NCBI GenBank assembly: GCA_016927065.1
Contig: JAFGNJ010000019.1
Span: 62,001 to 126,000, forward strand
From: Deltaproteobacteria bacterium
GTDB taxonomy: Bacteria; Desulfobacterota; B13-G15; RBG-16-54-18
Length of the DNA stretch: 64,000 bases
Direction of reading: 5' to 3'
How positions within the stretch are numbered: the first letter of the stretch is position 1; every line of letters begins with the position of its first letter. Both the position numbers and the translations under genes were made by a program. Positions 18,771 through 28,062 of this stretch are shown piece by piece. The notes under the pieces are model-generated. The model saw only the letters and a program-made list of their open reading frames with translations, ran no database searches and was not told the origin of the DNA.

Positions 18771-20657
18771 ATGAAATCACCTTTCAAAATACGATTCCCT
18801 TTCACAATTACAATTAAGCTATTACTGTTTGTTATTCCAATCGTGTGTATTCCAATTGCGATAGTTGGATATCTCTCATATAAAGCCTCAGTTGAAAGTG
18901 TAACCCACCTTTCGCGCGAAGAACAGATACTGCGGGCAAGAGCTGCTGCCGCTGAAATCAATACCATTTTTGAATCTTGTTTGCGGGATTTGGAAACCAT
19001 GGTTGAATTTATTGTTCGGGATCTTCAGTATAAAATTGCATTGCCCTCTAAAGCTGATGAAGAAACTGTTCGAGAGAAAATGATGAGGCTGTTTCGAGAC
19101 TTTGGTGCACGCTCTCCATATTATATTCAAATCCGCCTTCTCAATTCCCGCGGCCAAGAGGTCTTCACGCCTCGCTTAGAGGGTTTAGACAAATATACTT
19201 CGTGGCAATCACCTGAAACAACTTTTTGGGGGTCTATTGGTAATGGCTCAAAAGGCAATTATATCTCGAGGGTCATATACTCTGAATTGCACCAACGTTT
19301 TATTGTCCAGTTTTCCAGACCTTTGCCCTACAGTGTCAATGGCCGCCCTGTTTATAAACTGGTGATCGACTTGGATTTTGACAAGGTAATTGAACTAGTA
19401 AATGCCATCCGGATAGGAAAGGATGGATATGCCTTCTTGGTGGATAGATCAGGGAGAACAATTGCACACCCCCTCTACAAGCCTTACGAATACGATCTTA
19501 CAAAGTACGAGGACCCACGTTTCCGGGAATTCATAGTTGACATAATTACGAGTGATTCAGGATGGAGAACGTATTATGATTTTGGAGAAAAGGCAGCAGC
19601 TTTTGCGCCTGTGCCCGCAACTGGATGGTCCCTAGCCGTGAGTATCCCCATTGAGGAATTTAAAAGAGAGGCTAATATAATTCGTTCAAGAGTGTTTGCA
19701 TTGGTCCTCGTTATATTAATAGTTGCAGGGTTTGGGGTAAGTATTTTATCCTATCAATTACTAAAGCCAGTAAGAGAATTGGTTGTGGCCACGGAACGGA
19801 TAGCTGGTGGCAATTTAAGGCAGGAAATTCCAGTAACATCAAGAGATGAACTCGGTACCCTAACCCGATCTTTTAACCGAATGGTCAGAAATCTGAGAAA
19901 GATTCAAACAGAGTTAATCCATTCTGAGAAGCTAATATCAATGGGAAGGCTTTCTGCAGGACTAGCACACGAGATTAGGAATCCATTGAATGCTATAAAG
20001 GGAGCTATTGTCTATCTGCAAAAGGGCAGATCGGACGATCCGCTGATCCATGAATATACCCAGCTTATCCTGGAAGAGATAAATAGGCTTAATGAATTCA
20101 TGACCGATTTTCTATATTTCGCTAGACAATCCCCTCCCAACCGCATACCCATAGATCTTAATGAGTTGCTGCAACATACCCTTAATCTCCTCGATGAGGA
20201 GTTCAAGAGCAAAGGGATTGCAGTATCCCTCCATGTTGAGTCTTCGTTGCCCCTCTTGGAAATTGATCCTCATCAAATGGAACAGGTATTTTTGAATCTT
20301 TTTTTCAATGCCGCACATGCCATGCCGAATGGAGGAAAGTTGGAGGTTACAACCTCGTTATTAAAACATGTTCGAAAGAGTAGTACCAGTGTAAAAGCAG
20401 TGGTTGAGGTTAAGGATAACGGTATAGGAATTCCCCCGGAACACCTGAAAAATATTTTCGATCCTTTTTTTAGTACAAAGGAGGGTGGTACCGGTTTAGG
20501 ACTGCCTATCAGCTTGGGAATTGTAGAAAGTCATGGTGGGAAAATACAGGTCATGAGTAAAGAGGGTAAAGGTACTTCTGTAATCATCGAGTTGCCAATG
20601 GAAGGTTATCACCCCGATAGGAAGATCAAAGATGCAAAGAAAAATACTGGTCGTTGA
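18771..20657 (+). CDS. Cache-domain sensor histidine kinase of the island
   Basis: The 628-residue protein has a transmembrane segment near residues 14-38, a periplasmic Cache-type sensing region to about 300 (GKDGYAFLVDRSGRTIAHP is typical), a second membrane segment near 305-330, and a HAMP linker (TERIAGGNLRQEIPV). The kinase has H400 in LAHEIRNPLNAIK and an ATP domain with NGIGIPPEHLKNIFDPFF and GTGLGLPIS. It probably senses the island's substrate outside the cell. It overlaps the sigma54 activator gene by 26 nt. No strong ribosome binding site is seen before the ATG; an in-frame stop lies shortly upstream. Confidence 0.92.
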   Translation: MKSPFKIRFPFTITIKLLLFVIPIVCIPIAIVGYLSYKASVESVTHLSREEQILRARAAAAEINTIFESCLRDLETMVEFIVRDLQYKIALPSKADEETVREKMMRLFRDFGARSPYYIQIRLLNSRGQEVFTPRLEGLDKYTSWQSPETTFWGSIGNGSKGNYISRVIYSELHQRFIVQFSRPLPYSVNGRPVYKLVIDLDFDKVIELVNAIRIGKDGYAFLVDRSGRTIAHPLYKPYEYDLTKYEDPRFREFIVDIITSDSGWRTYYDFGEKAAAFAPVPATGWSLAVSIPIEEFKREANIIRSRVFALVLVILIVAGFGVSILSYQLLKPVRELVVATERIAGGNLRQEIPVTSRDELGTLTRSFNRMVRNLRKIQTELIHSEKLISMGRLSAGLAHEIRNPLNAIKGAIVYLQKGRSDDPLIHEYTQLILEEINRLNEFMTDFLYFARQSPPNRIPIDLNELLQHTLNLLDEEFKSKGIAVSLHVESSLPLLEIDPHQMEQVFLNLFFNAAHAMPNGGKLEVTTSLLKHVRKSSTSVKAVVEVKDNGIGIPPEHLKNIFDPFFSTKEGGTGLGLPISLGIVESHGGKIQVMSKEGKGTSVIIELPMEGYHPDRKIKDAKKNTGR

Positions 20658-22002
20658 TGATCAAATAAACACCTTGAAAGTTATCAGTGCGATTCTTAAG
20701 GATGAAGATTATGTAGTGTTTACGACACAGAGCGCTCAAGAAGCTATTCAAATCTTTCAAAGCCATAAAGACATTGATATCGTTCTGGCTGACCTGAAGA
20801 TGCCGGGGATTGATGGATTGGAGCTATATCGGATGATGAGTGCCATAGAGGTCGATATACCATATATCATCATGACAGCGTATGGTACTGTTGAATCCGC
20901 GGTTGAAGCCATGAAGGAGGGTATAGCCAATTATATTTTAAAACCAATAAACTACCATGAATTGAGTATCATTCTGGAAAAGGCCATTCGTGAAAAGAAG
21001 ATATTAACGGAACTGGTTGAGTTACGACGGGAAGTAAGAGAGAAGGACTACTTTCATGAAATAATTGGGGCCGATTCCAAGATGCAAGAGATCTTTGAAA
21101 TAATACGGACGGTAGCCCCTACGGACGTACCAATTCTCATTAAGGGTGAAACAGGAACCGGGAAGGAGCTTATCGCACGAGCGATTCATTCTTTGAGCAG
21201 GAGGCATGATCGTCATATGATATGCATTAATTCCGCTGCGTTAACTGAAAGCCTGCTCGAGGCGGAACTTTTTGGGCATGTTAAAGGAGCCTTTACCGGT
21301 GCAATCGCTAATAAAAGGGGCAGACTTGAAGCGGCTAATAAGAGTACCCTTTTCTTGGATGAGATCGGGCACATGAGTATGAGTCTACAGACGAAGCTCC
21401 TTCGTTTCCTGGAGGAGGGAACATTTGAACCAGTAGGTAGCGAGGAAACACGAAAAGTCGATGTCCGGGTTATTACAGCTACTAATCGTGATTTACAGAA
21501 AGAGATATCAGCGGGCCATTTTTTAAGCGACCTCCTATATCGTATTGAGGTGATATCAATTACTACTCCACCATTGCGAGAGAGAAGAGACGATATTTTT
21601 CTTTTAGTCAATCATTTTATCAAACATTTTAGCAAGAAATACGGAAAGGAAATAGATAGCGTTCATCCGGAAGCTATTGAGGTACTTGCAGAGTATGATT
21701 GGCCTGGTAATGTAAGAGAGCTGGAGAATTGTATTGCAAGGGCTATTATTTTCTCGAAAGGAAGTCGTATTGTCCTCAATGATCTCCCAGAGAAAATAAG
21801 AGATTCTAGCAATCAAACTCGTATTGGTAGAGAAAAAAAATTCATTTTTACAATACCAGATGAAGGAATTAGTATCAGGGAGATGGAGAGAGAACTCATT
21901 GAGAGAACCCTTAAGAAATGTAATGGCAATAAGACATTAGCCGCACATCACTTAGGAATCAGCCGTAAATCCCTCTATGAGAAGCTGGAGCGCTATAAAT
22001 AG
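20632..22002 (+). CDS. NtrC-family sigma54-dependent response regulator
   Basis: This 456-residue regulator has a receiver domain (D54 in ADLKMPGIDG), an AAA+ domain with Walker A GETGTGKE near 172-179, the sigma54-contact loop GAFTGA at 219-224 and LFLDEIGHM, and a C-terminal Fis-type helix-turn-helix (KTLAAHHLGISRKSLYEKL). It is paired with the overlapping Cache kinase. It should activate a -24/-12 promoter when phosphorylated. A matching site occurs at 22293-22308 before the importer operon, so it most likely controls the catabolic genes of the island. Confidence 0.94.
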   Translation: MQRKILVVDDQINTLKVISAILKDEDYVVFTTQSAQEAIQIFQSHKDIDIVLADLKMPGIDGLELYRMMSAIEVDIPYIIMTAYGTVESAVEAMKEGIANYILKPINYHELSIILEKAIREKKILTELVELRREVREKDYFHEIIGADSKMQEIFEIIRTVAPTDVPILIKGETGTGKELIARAIHSLSRRHDRHMICINSAALTESLLEAELFGHVKGAFTGAIANKRGRLEAANKSTLFLDEIGHMSMSLQTKLLRFLEEGTFEPVGSEETRKVDVRVITATNRDLQKEISAGHFLSDLLYRIEVISITTPPLRERRDDIFLLVNHFIKHFSKKYGKEIDSVHPEAIEVLAEYDWPGNVRELENCIARAIIFSKGSRIVLNDLPEKIRDSSNQTRIGREKKFIFTIPDEGISIREMERELIERTLKKCNGNKTLAAHHLGISRKSLYEKLERYK

Positions 22003-22191
22003 TCACTTAAATTGTGCTTTCCTAAAACTACCTTTCGTGCCTATTCAAGGAATACTTCCAAAAAAAACCAATGTGTTTCTATTTGAAACAAATGAAAAAA
22101 ATGCGTAACTTTTCTTAACAATAGCTTTAATTCCCTGTAATTCTAGATCATTTTATTTACAAAAAAAATTACATTCATTAAATCAAAGTCA

Positions 22192-22208
22192 TGTTACTAA
22201 AAGTAACA
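22192..22208. promoter_or_regulatory. Candidate upstream activator site (inverted repeat)
   Basis: TGTTACT-AAA-AGTAACA is a perfect 7-bp inverted repeat about 85 bp before the -24 element. Sigma54 activators bind such dyads at this distance. Another dyad, ATTTG-AAA-CAAAT, is at 22081-22093. Either could bind the NtrC-type regulator; the assignment is inferred. Confidence 0.4.
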
Positions 22209-22292
22209 CAACTGGATTCTATACATTTTTAACATTTCTAAAAATAACTTGTCTTTTCAGTAGCTTAGAGCTATTATGACAGTTCTTTTTTG

Positions 22293-22308
22293 TGGCATAC
22301 TATTTGCT
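22293..22308 (+). promoter_or_regulatory. Sigma54 (-24/-12) promoter for the island's catabolic operon
   Basis: TGGCAT, five bases, then TTGCT gives the GG-N10-GC spacing of sigma54 promoters, with one departure from TGGCAC. It lies in the 747-bp gap 22003-22749, between the sigma54 activator and the first binding-protein gene, and points rightward. The resulting leader would be over 400 nt. Apart from this, two dyads and a hairpin, I see no gene in the gap. Confidence 0.6.
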
Positions 22309-22686
22309 GTATTACTAAACAGATGCCCTAAAAGAAAAGCATTGCCGATTTCGTGGTTTTCCGCATAGAAAATAACAGTAAGAGGATTTGTTGTCTGAAT
22401 GTCTTACGTGAGATTCACCTCATCCATATATAAGAAAGTAGTAATTCAGTAAATTATGTATCCATAAATCGTCTTTCAGCGCTTCCTTTGGTACAGATAA
22501 CTGAATCAAGATTCGTTAAGATATTGTTTTATAGCAAAAATATTTTTCTAAAAAAGGATAATTGCGGGGGTGAATTCAAGGAGCAAGTGCAATCTCATTC
22601 GGTTTGATCCCCTATGCTTATGCTCAGAGAACTGCGATGATGCTACGTTCCTCGCCGGTTAGCTGGGTATAGTGTCTGTTCATAAC

Positions 22687-22715
22687 CACTTAGGATATAC
22701 TATTTATCCTAAGTG
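22687..22715 (+). promoter_or_regulatory. Leader hairpin before the first binding-protein gene
   Basis: CACTTAGGATA and TATCCTAAGTG form a perfect 11-bp stem with a seven-base loop, ending 34 nt before the ATG at 22750. No T-run follows, so it is not a standard terminator. It may be an operator, an mRNA-stabilising hairpin or part of a leader control element. Confidence 0.45.
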
Positions 22716-22749
22716 TAGCACTTGTTTATTGAACTAGGGGAAGGTGGTA

Positions 22750-23979
22750 ATGATTAAAAGAATAATAAGAGTATTCTGTTTTCTTATATGTTTCCCTTTT
22801 CTTTTTCCAACTATTTTGATTATTCATCCGGTGCTGGCGCAAAAGGAGAAAAAGGAAATCCTCATCGGTAGCCATCTTCCCTTAAGCGGAGCCTTAGCCA
22901 TGGCTGGGGTTGAGCAGAAGTGGGCCTATGAAAGGGCTGTAGAGGACATTAACCAGGCAGGTGGGATTTATGTAAAGGAGTACAACAAGAAGCTTCCGGT
23001 ACGGCTTGTCGTAATAGACGATGAAACTAATCCTGGAATGGCCGCCGCGGTTGTTGAGAGATTGATCAAGAGAACAAAGATTGATCTCCTTTTGAGTGGC
23101 TGTACAGGGGCCCATGGTGTGATTCCCGGAATGATTACGGCAGAAAAATATAAAACATACTATCACGGATCAGTTCTCTGGGTCCCTGACTTCTTGAAGC
23201 ATAAATTCAAATGGAGCACCATGTATTTCTTTGACATGACCCAGGGTGGTAGCTTAGCCTTTGAAGTGTGGAACTCCTTACCTAAAGATCAACGTCCAAA
23301 AAAACCGGCCGTCTTTGAAGAAGACACTTATGATGGAAAACAACTAGGCGATCTCTGGATAGCACTTGCCGAAAAATATGGTTATAAAATCGCCCTACGT
23401 GAATCTATGAGTATGATAAAGACCAAGGACTTCACCTCACAGATTCTCAAAGCCAAGGCAACAAGTATTGATGCAATTCTCTTGATGGCTAACACGGCGG
23501 ATACAGTAAAACTGATACGCCAGATGAAGCAGAATAACTACAGTGTAAAATTCTTTCATGGATGGAAAGGCACATGGGCGACTGAGTTCTACAAAGCTTT
23601 AGGAAAAGATGCTGACTATATTTTTTGTGACGGGTTCTGGTCAGAGGATTACCCCTTCAAGGGAGCTAAAGAACTTGGGAAGCATTATTACAATGATTTT
23701 GGAAAACAGTCCGTTGGTGTTGGTATGTATTACGCTCTTTGCCAAATCCTGTGGCAAGCTATTGAAAAGGCTGGAACATTGGATTCAGAGAAAGTCCGCC
23801 AGGCTGTATTGGATAATACTTTTGAGACCGTGAATGGGATGGTGGATTATGACAAAAGAGGGATTGCGCTTTTTCCTCTGGCAGAATTCCAGTGGTGGAA
23901 CGGAAAACAACAGATTATTTATCCTATCGAGTATTCACAGTTGCAAGCAATGCCTGCACCACCATGGGTTGAGCGTTAG
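22750..23979 (+). CDS. Branched-chain-amino-acid-type ABC importer, substrate-binding protein 1
   Basis: This 409-residue periplasmic binding protein starts with a signal peptide ending near HPVLAQ. The mature part opens with EILIGSHLPLSGALAMAG, typical of the LivJ/HAAT (type I) family. Members bind amino acids, amides, urea or aromatic acids. The ATG at 22750 has GGGGAAGGTGG upstream; a GTG two codons earlier is less likely. It is the first gene after the sigma54 promoter. It is a diverged relative of the second binding protein (shared GGIYVKEY-KKLP region), so the importer may handle two related ligands. Confidence 0.88.
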   Translation: MIKRIIRVFCFLICFPFLFPTILIIHPVLAQKEKKEILIGSHLPLSGALAMAGVEQKWAYERAVEDINQAGGIYVKEYNKKLPVRLVVIDDETNPGMAAAVVERLIKRTKIDLLLSGCTGAHGVIPGMITAEKYKTYYHGSVLWVPDFLKHKFKWSTMYFFDMTQGGSLAFEVWNSLPKDQRPKKPAVFEEDTYDGKQLGDLWIALAEKYGYKIALRESMSMIKTKDFTSQILKAKATSIDAILLMANTADTVKLIRQMKQNNYSVKFFHGWKGTWATEFYKALGKDADYIFCDGFWSEDYPFKGAKELGKHYYNDFGKQSVGVGMYYALCQILWQAIEKAGTLDSEKVRQAVLDNTFETVNGMVDYDKRGIALFPLAEFQWWNGKQQIIYPIEYSQLQAMPAPPWVER

Positions 23980-24245
23980 GTGAAGCTGATCCCAATTGTG
24001 CCTGACTTACGGAGAGTAGTAGAGCGGGAGTTTGAAATAATAAGGAGAGGAGGTGGGAGCTACATACATAAGGAGGGTATGGATGGGATTGAATCCTTTG
24101 TGAAGGGAATGATCATTGTTTCGCTCGCACAAAAGATTGCAAACCACAAAACGTCTTGCAGGGTTCCCTTTTCAGGGGTTCAATCGAAGCAGCCCATAGA
24201 GGACAGTATTAATAACAAACCTATTTCCCGAAGGAGGTAATTACA

Positions 24246-25478
24246 ATGAAGAGAACCATCAAGATGATGTCATTGCTGGTGTTTCTTTGTTTCCTTGTGT
24301 CACTTTTAGTGAGTGTACAACCAGCGCTGGCAAAAGACAAAATCGTTGTAGGTATGTCAAGGCCTCTCTCAGGCCCATTGGCGGTGATTGGCGACTCGGC
24401 ATTCAAACCGGTTTATGAGACATGGGTTGCCGAGGTCAATGCCGAGGGCGGGATATATGTGAAGGAATACGGAAAAAAATTGCCCATAGAACTGATAATA
24501 TATGACGATAAAAGTGATGTGGGCACCATGACGAGGCTGACGGAAAAACTGATCGTCGAGGATAAGGTTGACTTTCTGTGGCCCGCCTGTGGCACCGCTT
24601 TTATTTTTGCCCAGGCCCCGATAGCCAACAAATATGAGTATGTGCTGGTGACGGCCGAGGGCGGAGCCACGCAGATAAAAGACATGCTTCCGAGTCTACC
24701 CTACATCTTCGTCACCCTGAGTTTTTCCGATTGGTATCAGCTGCCGGTCTTTGCCGATATTATGAGCAAGGCGGGCGCGAAGACCGCATACGTAACCTAC
24801 ATCGCTGATCTCCACGGCATAGAGTATTCAGGTGTGGCGGGTATTGAATTCCCGAAGAAGGGAATTGAGATTGTTGGTACTAAGAGCATTCCGCCTGACA
24901 TGAAGGACTGGACGCCCATCATCAAGGACGCGAAGGCATCTAATGCCGATATCTTTTGCTGTTTTGCCTATCCCGACCAGGTTATGCCCGCTACGGGGAC
25001 CTCAATGGGGCTCGGCTATAACCCCAAGGCATGGATAGGCGGTCCCGGAGTCAATTTCGGGTTTTATAAAGCAGCGTTTGGTCCGGCGGTGGAGGGAATT
25101 TTAGGGTTTACGATGTTTAGCCCGAAGCAATCTAAAGCTGCCAAGGAATTGGCCGATAAGCTCTACAAAGGCAAGCCTATAGAGGTCCAGGACCCGTGGG
25201 GGCACCCATGCTACTGGGCTGGTCTGGAGATGTGGAAGCAGGCTATTGAGAAGGCTGGAACCCTTGACCAGAAAAAGATACGGGATATCCTCGCTAAGAA
25301 TAAGTTCAAGACGGTAATGGGAAAGACCTGGTTTGAAAATGGGCTTTTGGCAAAGGAATCTCATACCGGAGAGATCGGTCAGTGGCAAAAAGGGGTGTAT
25401 GAGGTCGTCGGCCCTGAAAAAGATGCTACGGCAAAGTTAGTATACCCCAAGCCGGCATGGCCAGCACCGAAGAAGTAG
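24246..25478 (+). CDS. Branched-chain-amino-acid-type ABC importer, substrate-binding protein 2
   Basis: The 410-residue protein has a signal peptide cleaved near VQPALAKDK and a LivJ-type domain (IVVGMSRPLSGPLAVIGD). A textbook ribosome binding site (GAAGGAGG) precedes its ATG. It lies after the first binding protein and before the two permease genes, so it is probably the main ligand receptor. The ligand cannot be read from sequence, but the neighbouring aryl-alcohol-type dehydrogenase and methyltransferases make an aromatic compound more likely than an amino acid. Confidence 0.9.
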   Translation: MKRTIKMMSLLVFLCFLVSLLVSVQPALAKDKIVVGMSRPLSGPLAVIGDSAFKPVYETWVAEVNAEGGIYVKEYGKKLPIELIIYDDKSDVGTMTRLTEKLIVEDKVDFLWPACGTAFIFAQAPIANKYEYVLVTAEGGATQIKDMLPSLPYIFVTLSFSDWYQLPVFADIMSKAGAKTAYVTYIADLHGIEYSGVAGIEFPKKGIEIVGTKSIPPDMKDWTPIIKDAKASNADIFCCFAYPDQVMPATGTSMGLGYNPKAWIGGPGVNFGFYKAAFGPAVEGILGFTMFSPKQSKAAKELADKLYKGKPIEVQDPWGHPCYWAGLEMWKQAIEKAGTLDQKKIRDILAKNKFKTVMGKTWFENGLLAKESHTGEIGQWQKGVYEVVGPEKDATAKLVYPKPAWPAPKK

Positions 25479-25517
25479 AAAGCAGATAGTACTAATGCAA
25501 CAGTAAATAACAACAGA

Positions 25518-25599
25518 CAGGCTGTCTAAAGGGTGCAGAGCGAACACTGAGCAGTTAGTAAACCCTCCTGAAGACAAACCGATGCCTTTAGACAGCCTG
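25518..25599. repeat. 15-bp inverted repeat between binding protein and permease genes
   Basis: CAGGCTGTCTAAAGG at 25518-25532 is repeated exactly in reverse complement at 25585-25599, with about 52 bp between. In RNA it would form a long hairpin. This could reduce transcription into the permease genes or protect the binding-protein mRNA, which is often needed in excess. It could also be a small mobile-repeat remnant. No T-run follows. Confidence 0.6.
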
Positions 25600-25633
25600 C
25601 ATCTATTACAGCTAATGAGTAGGAATTAACATT

Positions 25634-26500
25634 ATGATTGTGACATTTTTGGATATAGTGATTGCCGGTTTACTGCTGGGAGGGCTCTATGCGTTGATTG
25701 CAATGGGGCTCAGCCTGCAGTACGGCGTTGCCCGGGTGCTGAATATCTCTCATGGTGAATTTATCATGCTCGGGGCATTAACCACCTGGACATTATTTCA
25801 ATTGCACATTAACCCGCTGGTATCCATTGCTATTTGCGGTCCTATTATTTTTGTCTTGGGTTTTCTCCTTCACCGGACTATGTTCAAACGCCTGTTAAAC
25901 ACATCGGAATCAGCTGATATTTTTGTGAGTAATTCCATGCTGGCTTCTTTCGGTCTTATGTTTATCATTCAAAACCTCGCGTTAATGGGCTGGGGGCCAG
26001 AGATAAGGGGATACACGTATTTGGCTGTTCCGGTTGATCTGGCGGGGGCAGTATTTAGCAAAAACCGCCTCGTGACCCTCGGGTTTGCTATCGCCATAGG
26101 CCTGGCTTTTTACATTTTTTTAGCCCGCACCCGCCTGGGAAAGGCGATCAGGGCCGCGGCCCAAGACCCGAGTACTGCAGGGTTGATGGGGGTAAACATT
26201 AACTTTATGCTTGCACTATGCTTCGGTTTTGGAGCTGCCATGGCCGCTATTGCCGGCGTGCTTATCAGCATGTGTTATCCGGTTCACGCAGTGATGGGTC
26301 TTGAGTATGCCTTAATCGCCATCATCGTGGTTGTGCTGGGTGGCTTGGGAAGCATCCCCGGCAGTTTTATCGGGGGATTTGTGCTGGGCCTTGTCGGGAG
26401 CATCGTAACCTATTTCGAGCCGGGATTGGCACTGGCTGCCTATTATGCGATCTTCATACTCCTGATGCTGGTGAGGCCACAAGGTATTATGGGGAGGTAG
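25634..26500 (+). CDS. livH: ABC importer permease, LivH type
   Basis: This is a 288-residue inner-membrane permease with about eight membrane segments. It contains LLLGGLYALIAMGLSLQYG at the start and GLGSIPGSFIGGFVLGLVG near the end, both characteristic of LivH. It forms the transport channel with the LivM-like protein encoded 11 nt downstream. The length and motifs are normal for the family. Confidence 0.93.
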   Translation: MIVTFLDIVIAGLLLGGLYALIAMGLSLQYGVARVLNISHGEFIMLGALTTWTLFQLHINPLVSIAICGPIIFVLGFLLHRTMFKRLLNTSESADIFVSNSMLASFGLMFIIQNLALMGWGPEIRGYTYLAVPVDLAGAVFSKNRLVTLGFAIAIGLAFYIFLARTRLGKAIRAAAQDPSTAGLMGVNINFMLALCFGFGAAMAAIAGVLISMCYPVHAVMGLEYALIAIIVVVLGGLGSIPGSFIGGFVLGLVGSIVTYFEPGLALAAYYAIFILLMLVRPQGIMGR

Positions 26501-26511
26501 AGAACAGAAAA

Positions 26512-27963
26512 ATGAATATGGGCATTGATCTCAAAAAGGTGTGGGGAGCGGGGCTGCTGTTCATCATCCTCGTTTTGTTAGCTACGTTATCGCTCTATGC
26601 TTCAGCCTATACTATCATACTCGTAACCAGCATCTTAATGTACATCGTTCTCACCATGAGCTGGGTTGTTTTTTCCGGGCCTACAGGTTACATCTCCTTG
26701 GCGCCGGCTGCATTTTTTGGGTTCGGCATATATACGTCCGCTGTACTGGGGAAAACATTGCCGTTGCCTCTTGTGGTTTTAATCGGCGGCCTCGCCAGTT
26801 TTTGCCTTGCCCTGTTCGTTGGTGCTCTGACCCTGAGATTGAAAGGCATCTATTTTGCCATATTTACCTTCGGACTCGTCGAGCTCATCAAGCATCTTCT
26901 CCTCTGGTATGAGATTAATATGACGGGCACTCGTGGTCGATTCGTTATCGTTGTGGACAATGCTACTATTTATCACGTCATGTTGATCATTCTTGTGATA
27001 TTGCTGGTTGTTGCCTATCTTATCAGACGCTCCAGGTTTGGGTTGGCCTTGCAGAGCATTGGAGAATATGAAGATGCTGCGGCCCACACCGGTGTCAATG
27101 TAACCATGGTGAAAGTCATCACGTTTGCCATTAGCGCTATTTTCACAGGGGCGGCCGGAGCCATCATGGCGACCAGGTGGACGTATATTGACCCGTACAT
27201 CGCCTTTAATCCGCTCTTTTCTTTTATGCCGGTATTGATGGCCATCTTTGGCGGTATGGGACAATTTTACGGTCCCATTATAGGTGCGGCTATTTTTGCC
27301 TATCTGGAAGAAATGTTATTAACCAAATTTCCTTATTTTTACATGCTCATTTTCGGCACTATATTAGTAGTGACCATACTCTACCTGCCTGAAGGGTTGG
27401 TCGGTTTGATACAAAAAATAGCAAAGGACGAAAAAACCGTTGCGAAAGACGCTCAACCAACGAAGTTAGATAGACCATTATTTCTGTACATTTCGCCTGC
27501 AAGGTTAATTTTGCTGTCCATCGTATCAATGGGTCTCTACGAAGTATATTGGATATACAAGAACTGGCGATACATCAAAGAGCGCAACCGCTTTGACATC
27601 AAACCGTTTTGGCGTGGAATTTTTGGATATTTATACTGTCATACTCTTCTGCGACGTATTCATGAAGATAAAGATGCTAATAAAGTCCTAACGCCTACCT
27701 TTCCTGCCCGTGAGCTTGCCACAGGCTGGGTTATCTTCATGTTACTAGCTAACATTGTGGTTTTTTATGCGGCAAGTATTGAGGCAATCATCATCGCGGC
27801 TATTATACCATCGTTTCTGTTTCTTGTTCCAGTGCAGGGCTACATAAACTCCGTGACCAAAAAACGGAATCCTGATCAGAAGATGTACGGATGGTCATTG
27901 GGACATATTGTTTGTCTTGTCTTCGGCCTTATTAGTTGGGTTAGCATCGGGATCAAAATGTAG
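26512..27963 (+). CDS. livM: ABC importer permease LivM fused to a DUF4234-like membrane domain
   Basis: Residues 1-300 are a normal LivM permease (SGPTGYISLAPAAFFGFGIY, FAISAIFTGAAGAIMA, IFGGMGQFYGPIIGAAIF). After a charged linker at about 303-320, residues 325-483 form a second domain with four hydrophobic segments, starting SPARLILLSIVSMGLYEVYW and containing NWRYIKERNRFDIKPFWR. That pattern matches a membrane domain of unknown function (DUF4234-like). LivM proteins usually stop near residue 300-350, so this is an unusual fusion. There is no stop codon or frame break at the junction. The added domain may regulate transport or recruit a partner. Confidence 0.88.
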   Translation: MNMGIDLKKVWGAGLLFIILVLLATLSLYASAYTIILVTSILMYIVLTMSWVVFSGPTGYISLAPAAFFGFGIYTSAVLGKTLPLPLVVLIGGLASFCLALFVGALTLRLKGIYFAIFTFGLVELIKHLLLWYEINMTGTRGRFVIVVDNATIYHVMLIILVILLVVAYLIRRSRFGLALQSIGEYEDAAAHTGVNVTMVKVITFAISAIFTGAAGAIMATRWTYIDPYIAFNPLFSFMPVLMAIFGGMGQFYGPIIGAAIFAYLEEMLLTKFPYFYMLIFGTILVVTILYLPEGLVGLIQKIAKDEKTVAKDAQPTKLDRPLFLYISPARLILLSIVSMGLYEVYWIYKNWRYIKERNRFDIKPFWRGIFGYLYCHTLLRRIHEDKDANKVLTPTFPARELATGWVIFMLLANIVVFYAASIEAIIIAAIIPSFLFLVPVQGYINSVTKKRNPDQKMYGWSLGHIVCLVFGLISWVSIGIKM

Positions 27964-28062
27964 ATTGGAGCCGAACAATGAGCTTCACTGACAAGGATTC
28001 CTCTGCAATACATCCTCGCCAGTGAGTTTGATCGCAATGGCAGCAAATATTCTGGAGGAAAC

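Noticed and set aside
23980..24240. An 86-codon ORF starting with GTG between the two binding-protein genes
   Set aside because: It begins directly after a stop codon with no ribosome binding site, shows no family pattern, and its end overlaps the Shine-Dalgarno of the next gene. It is more likely untranslated leader.
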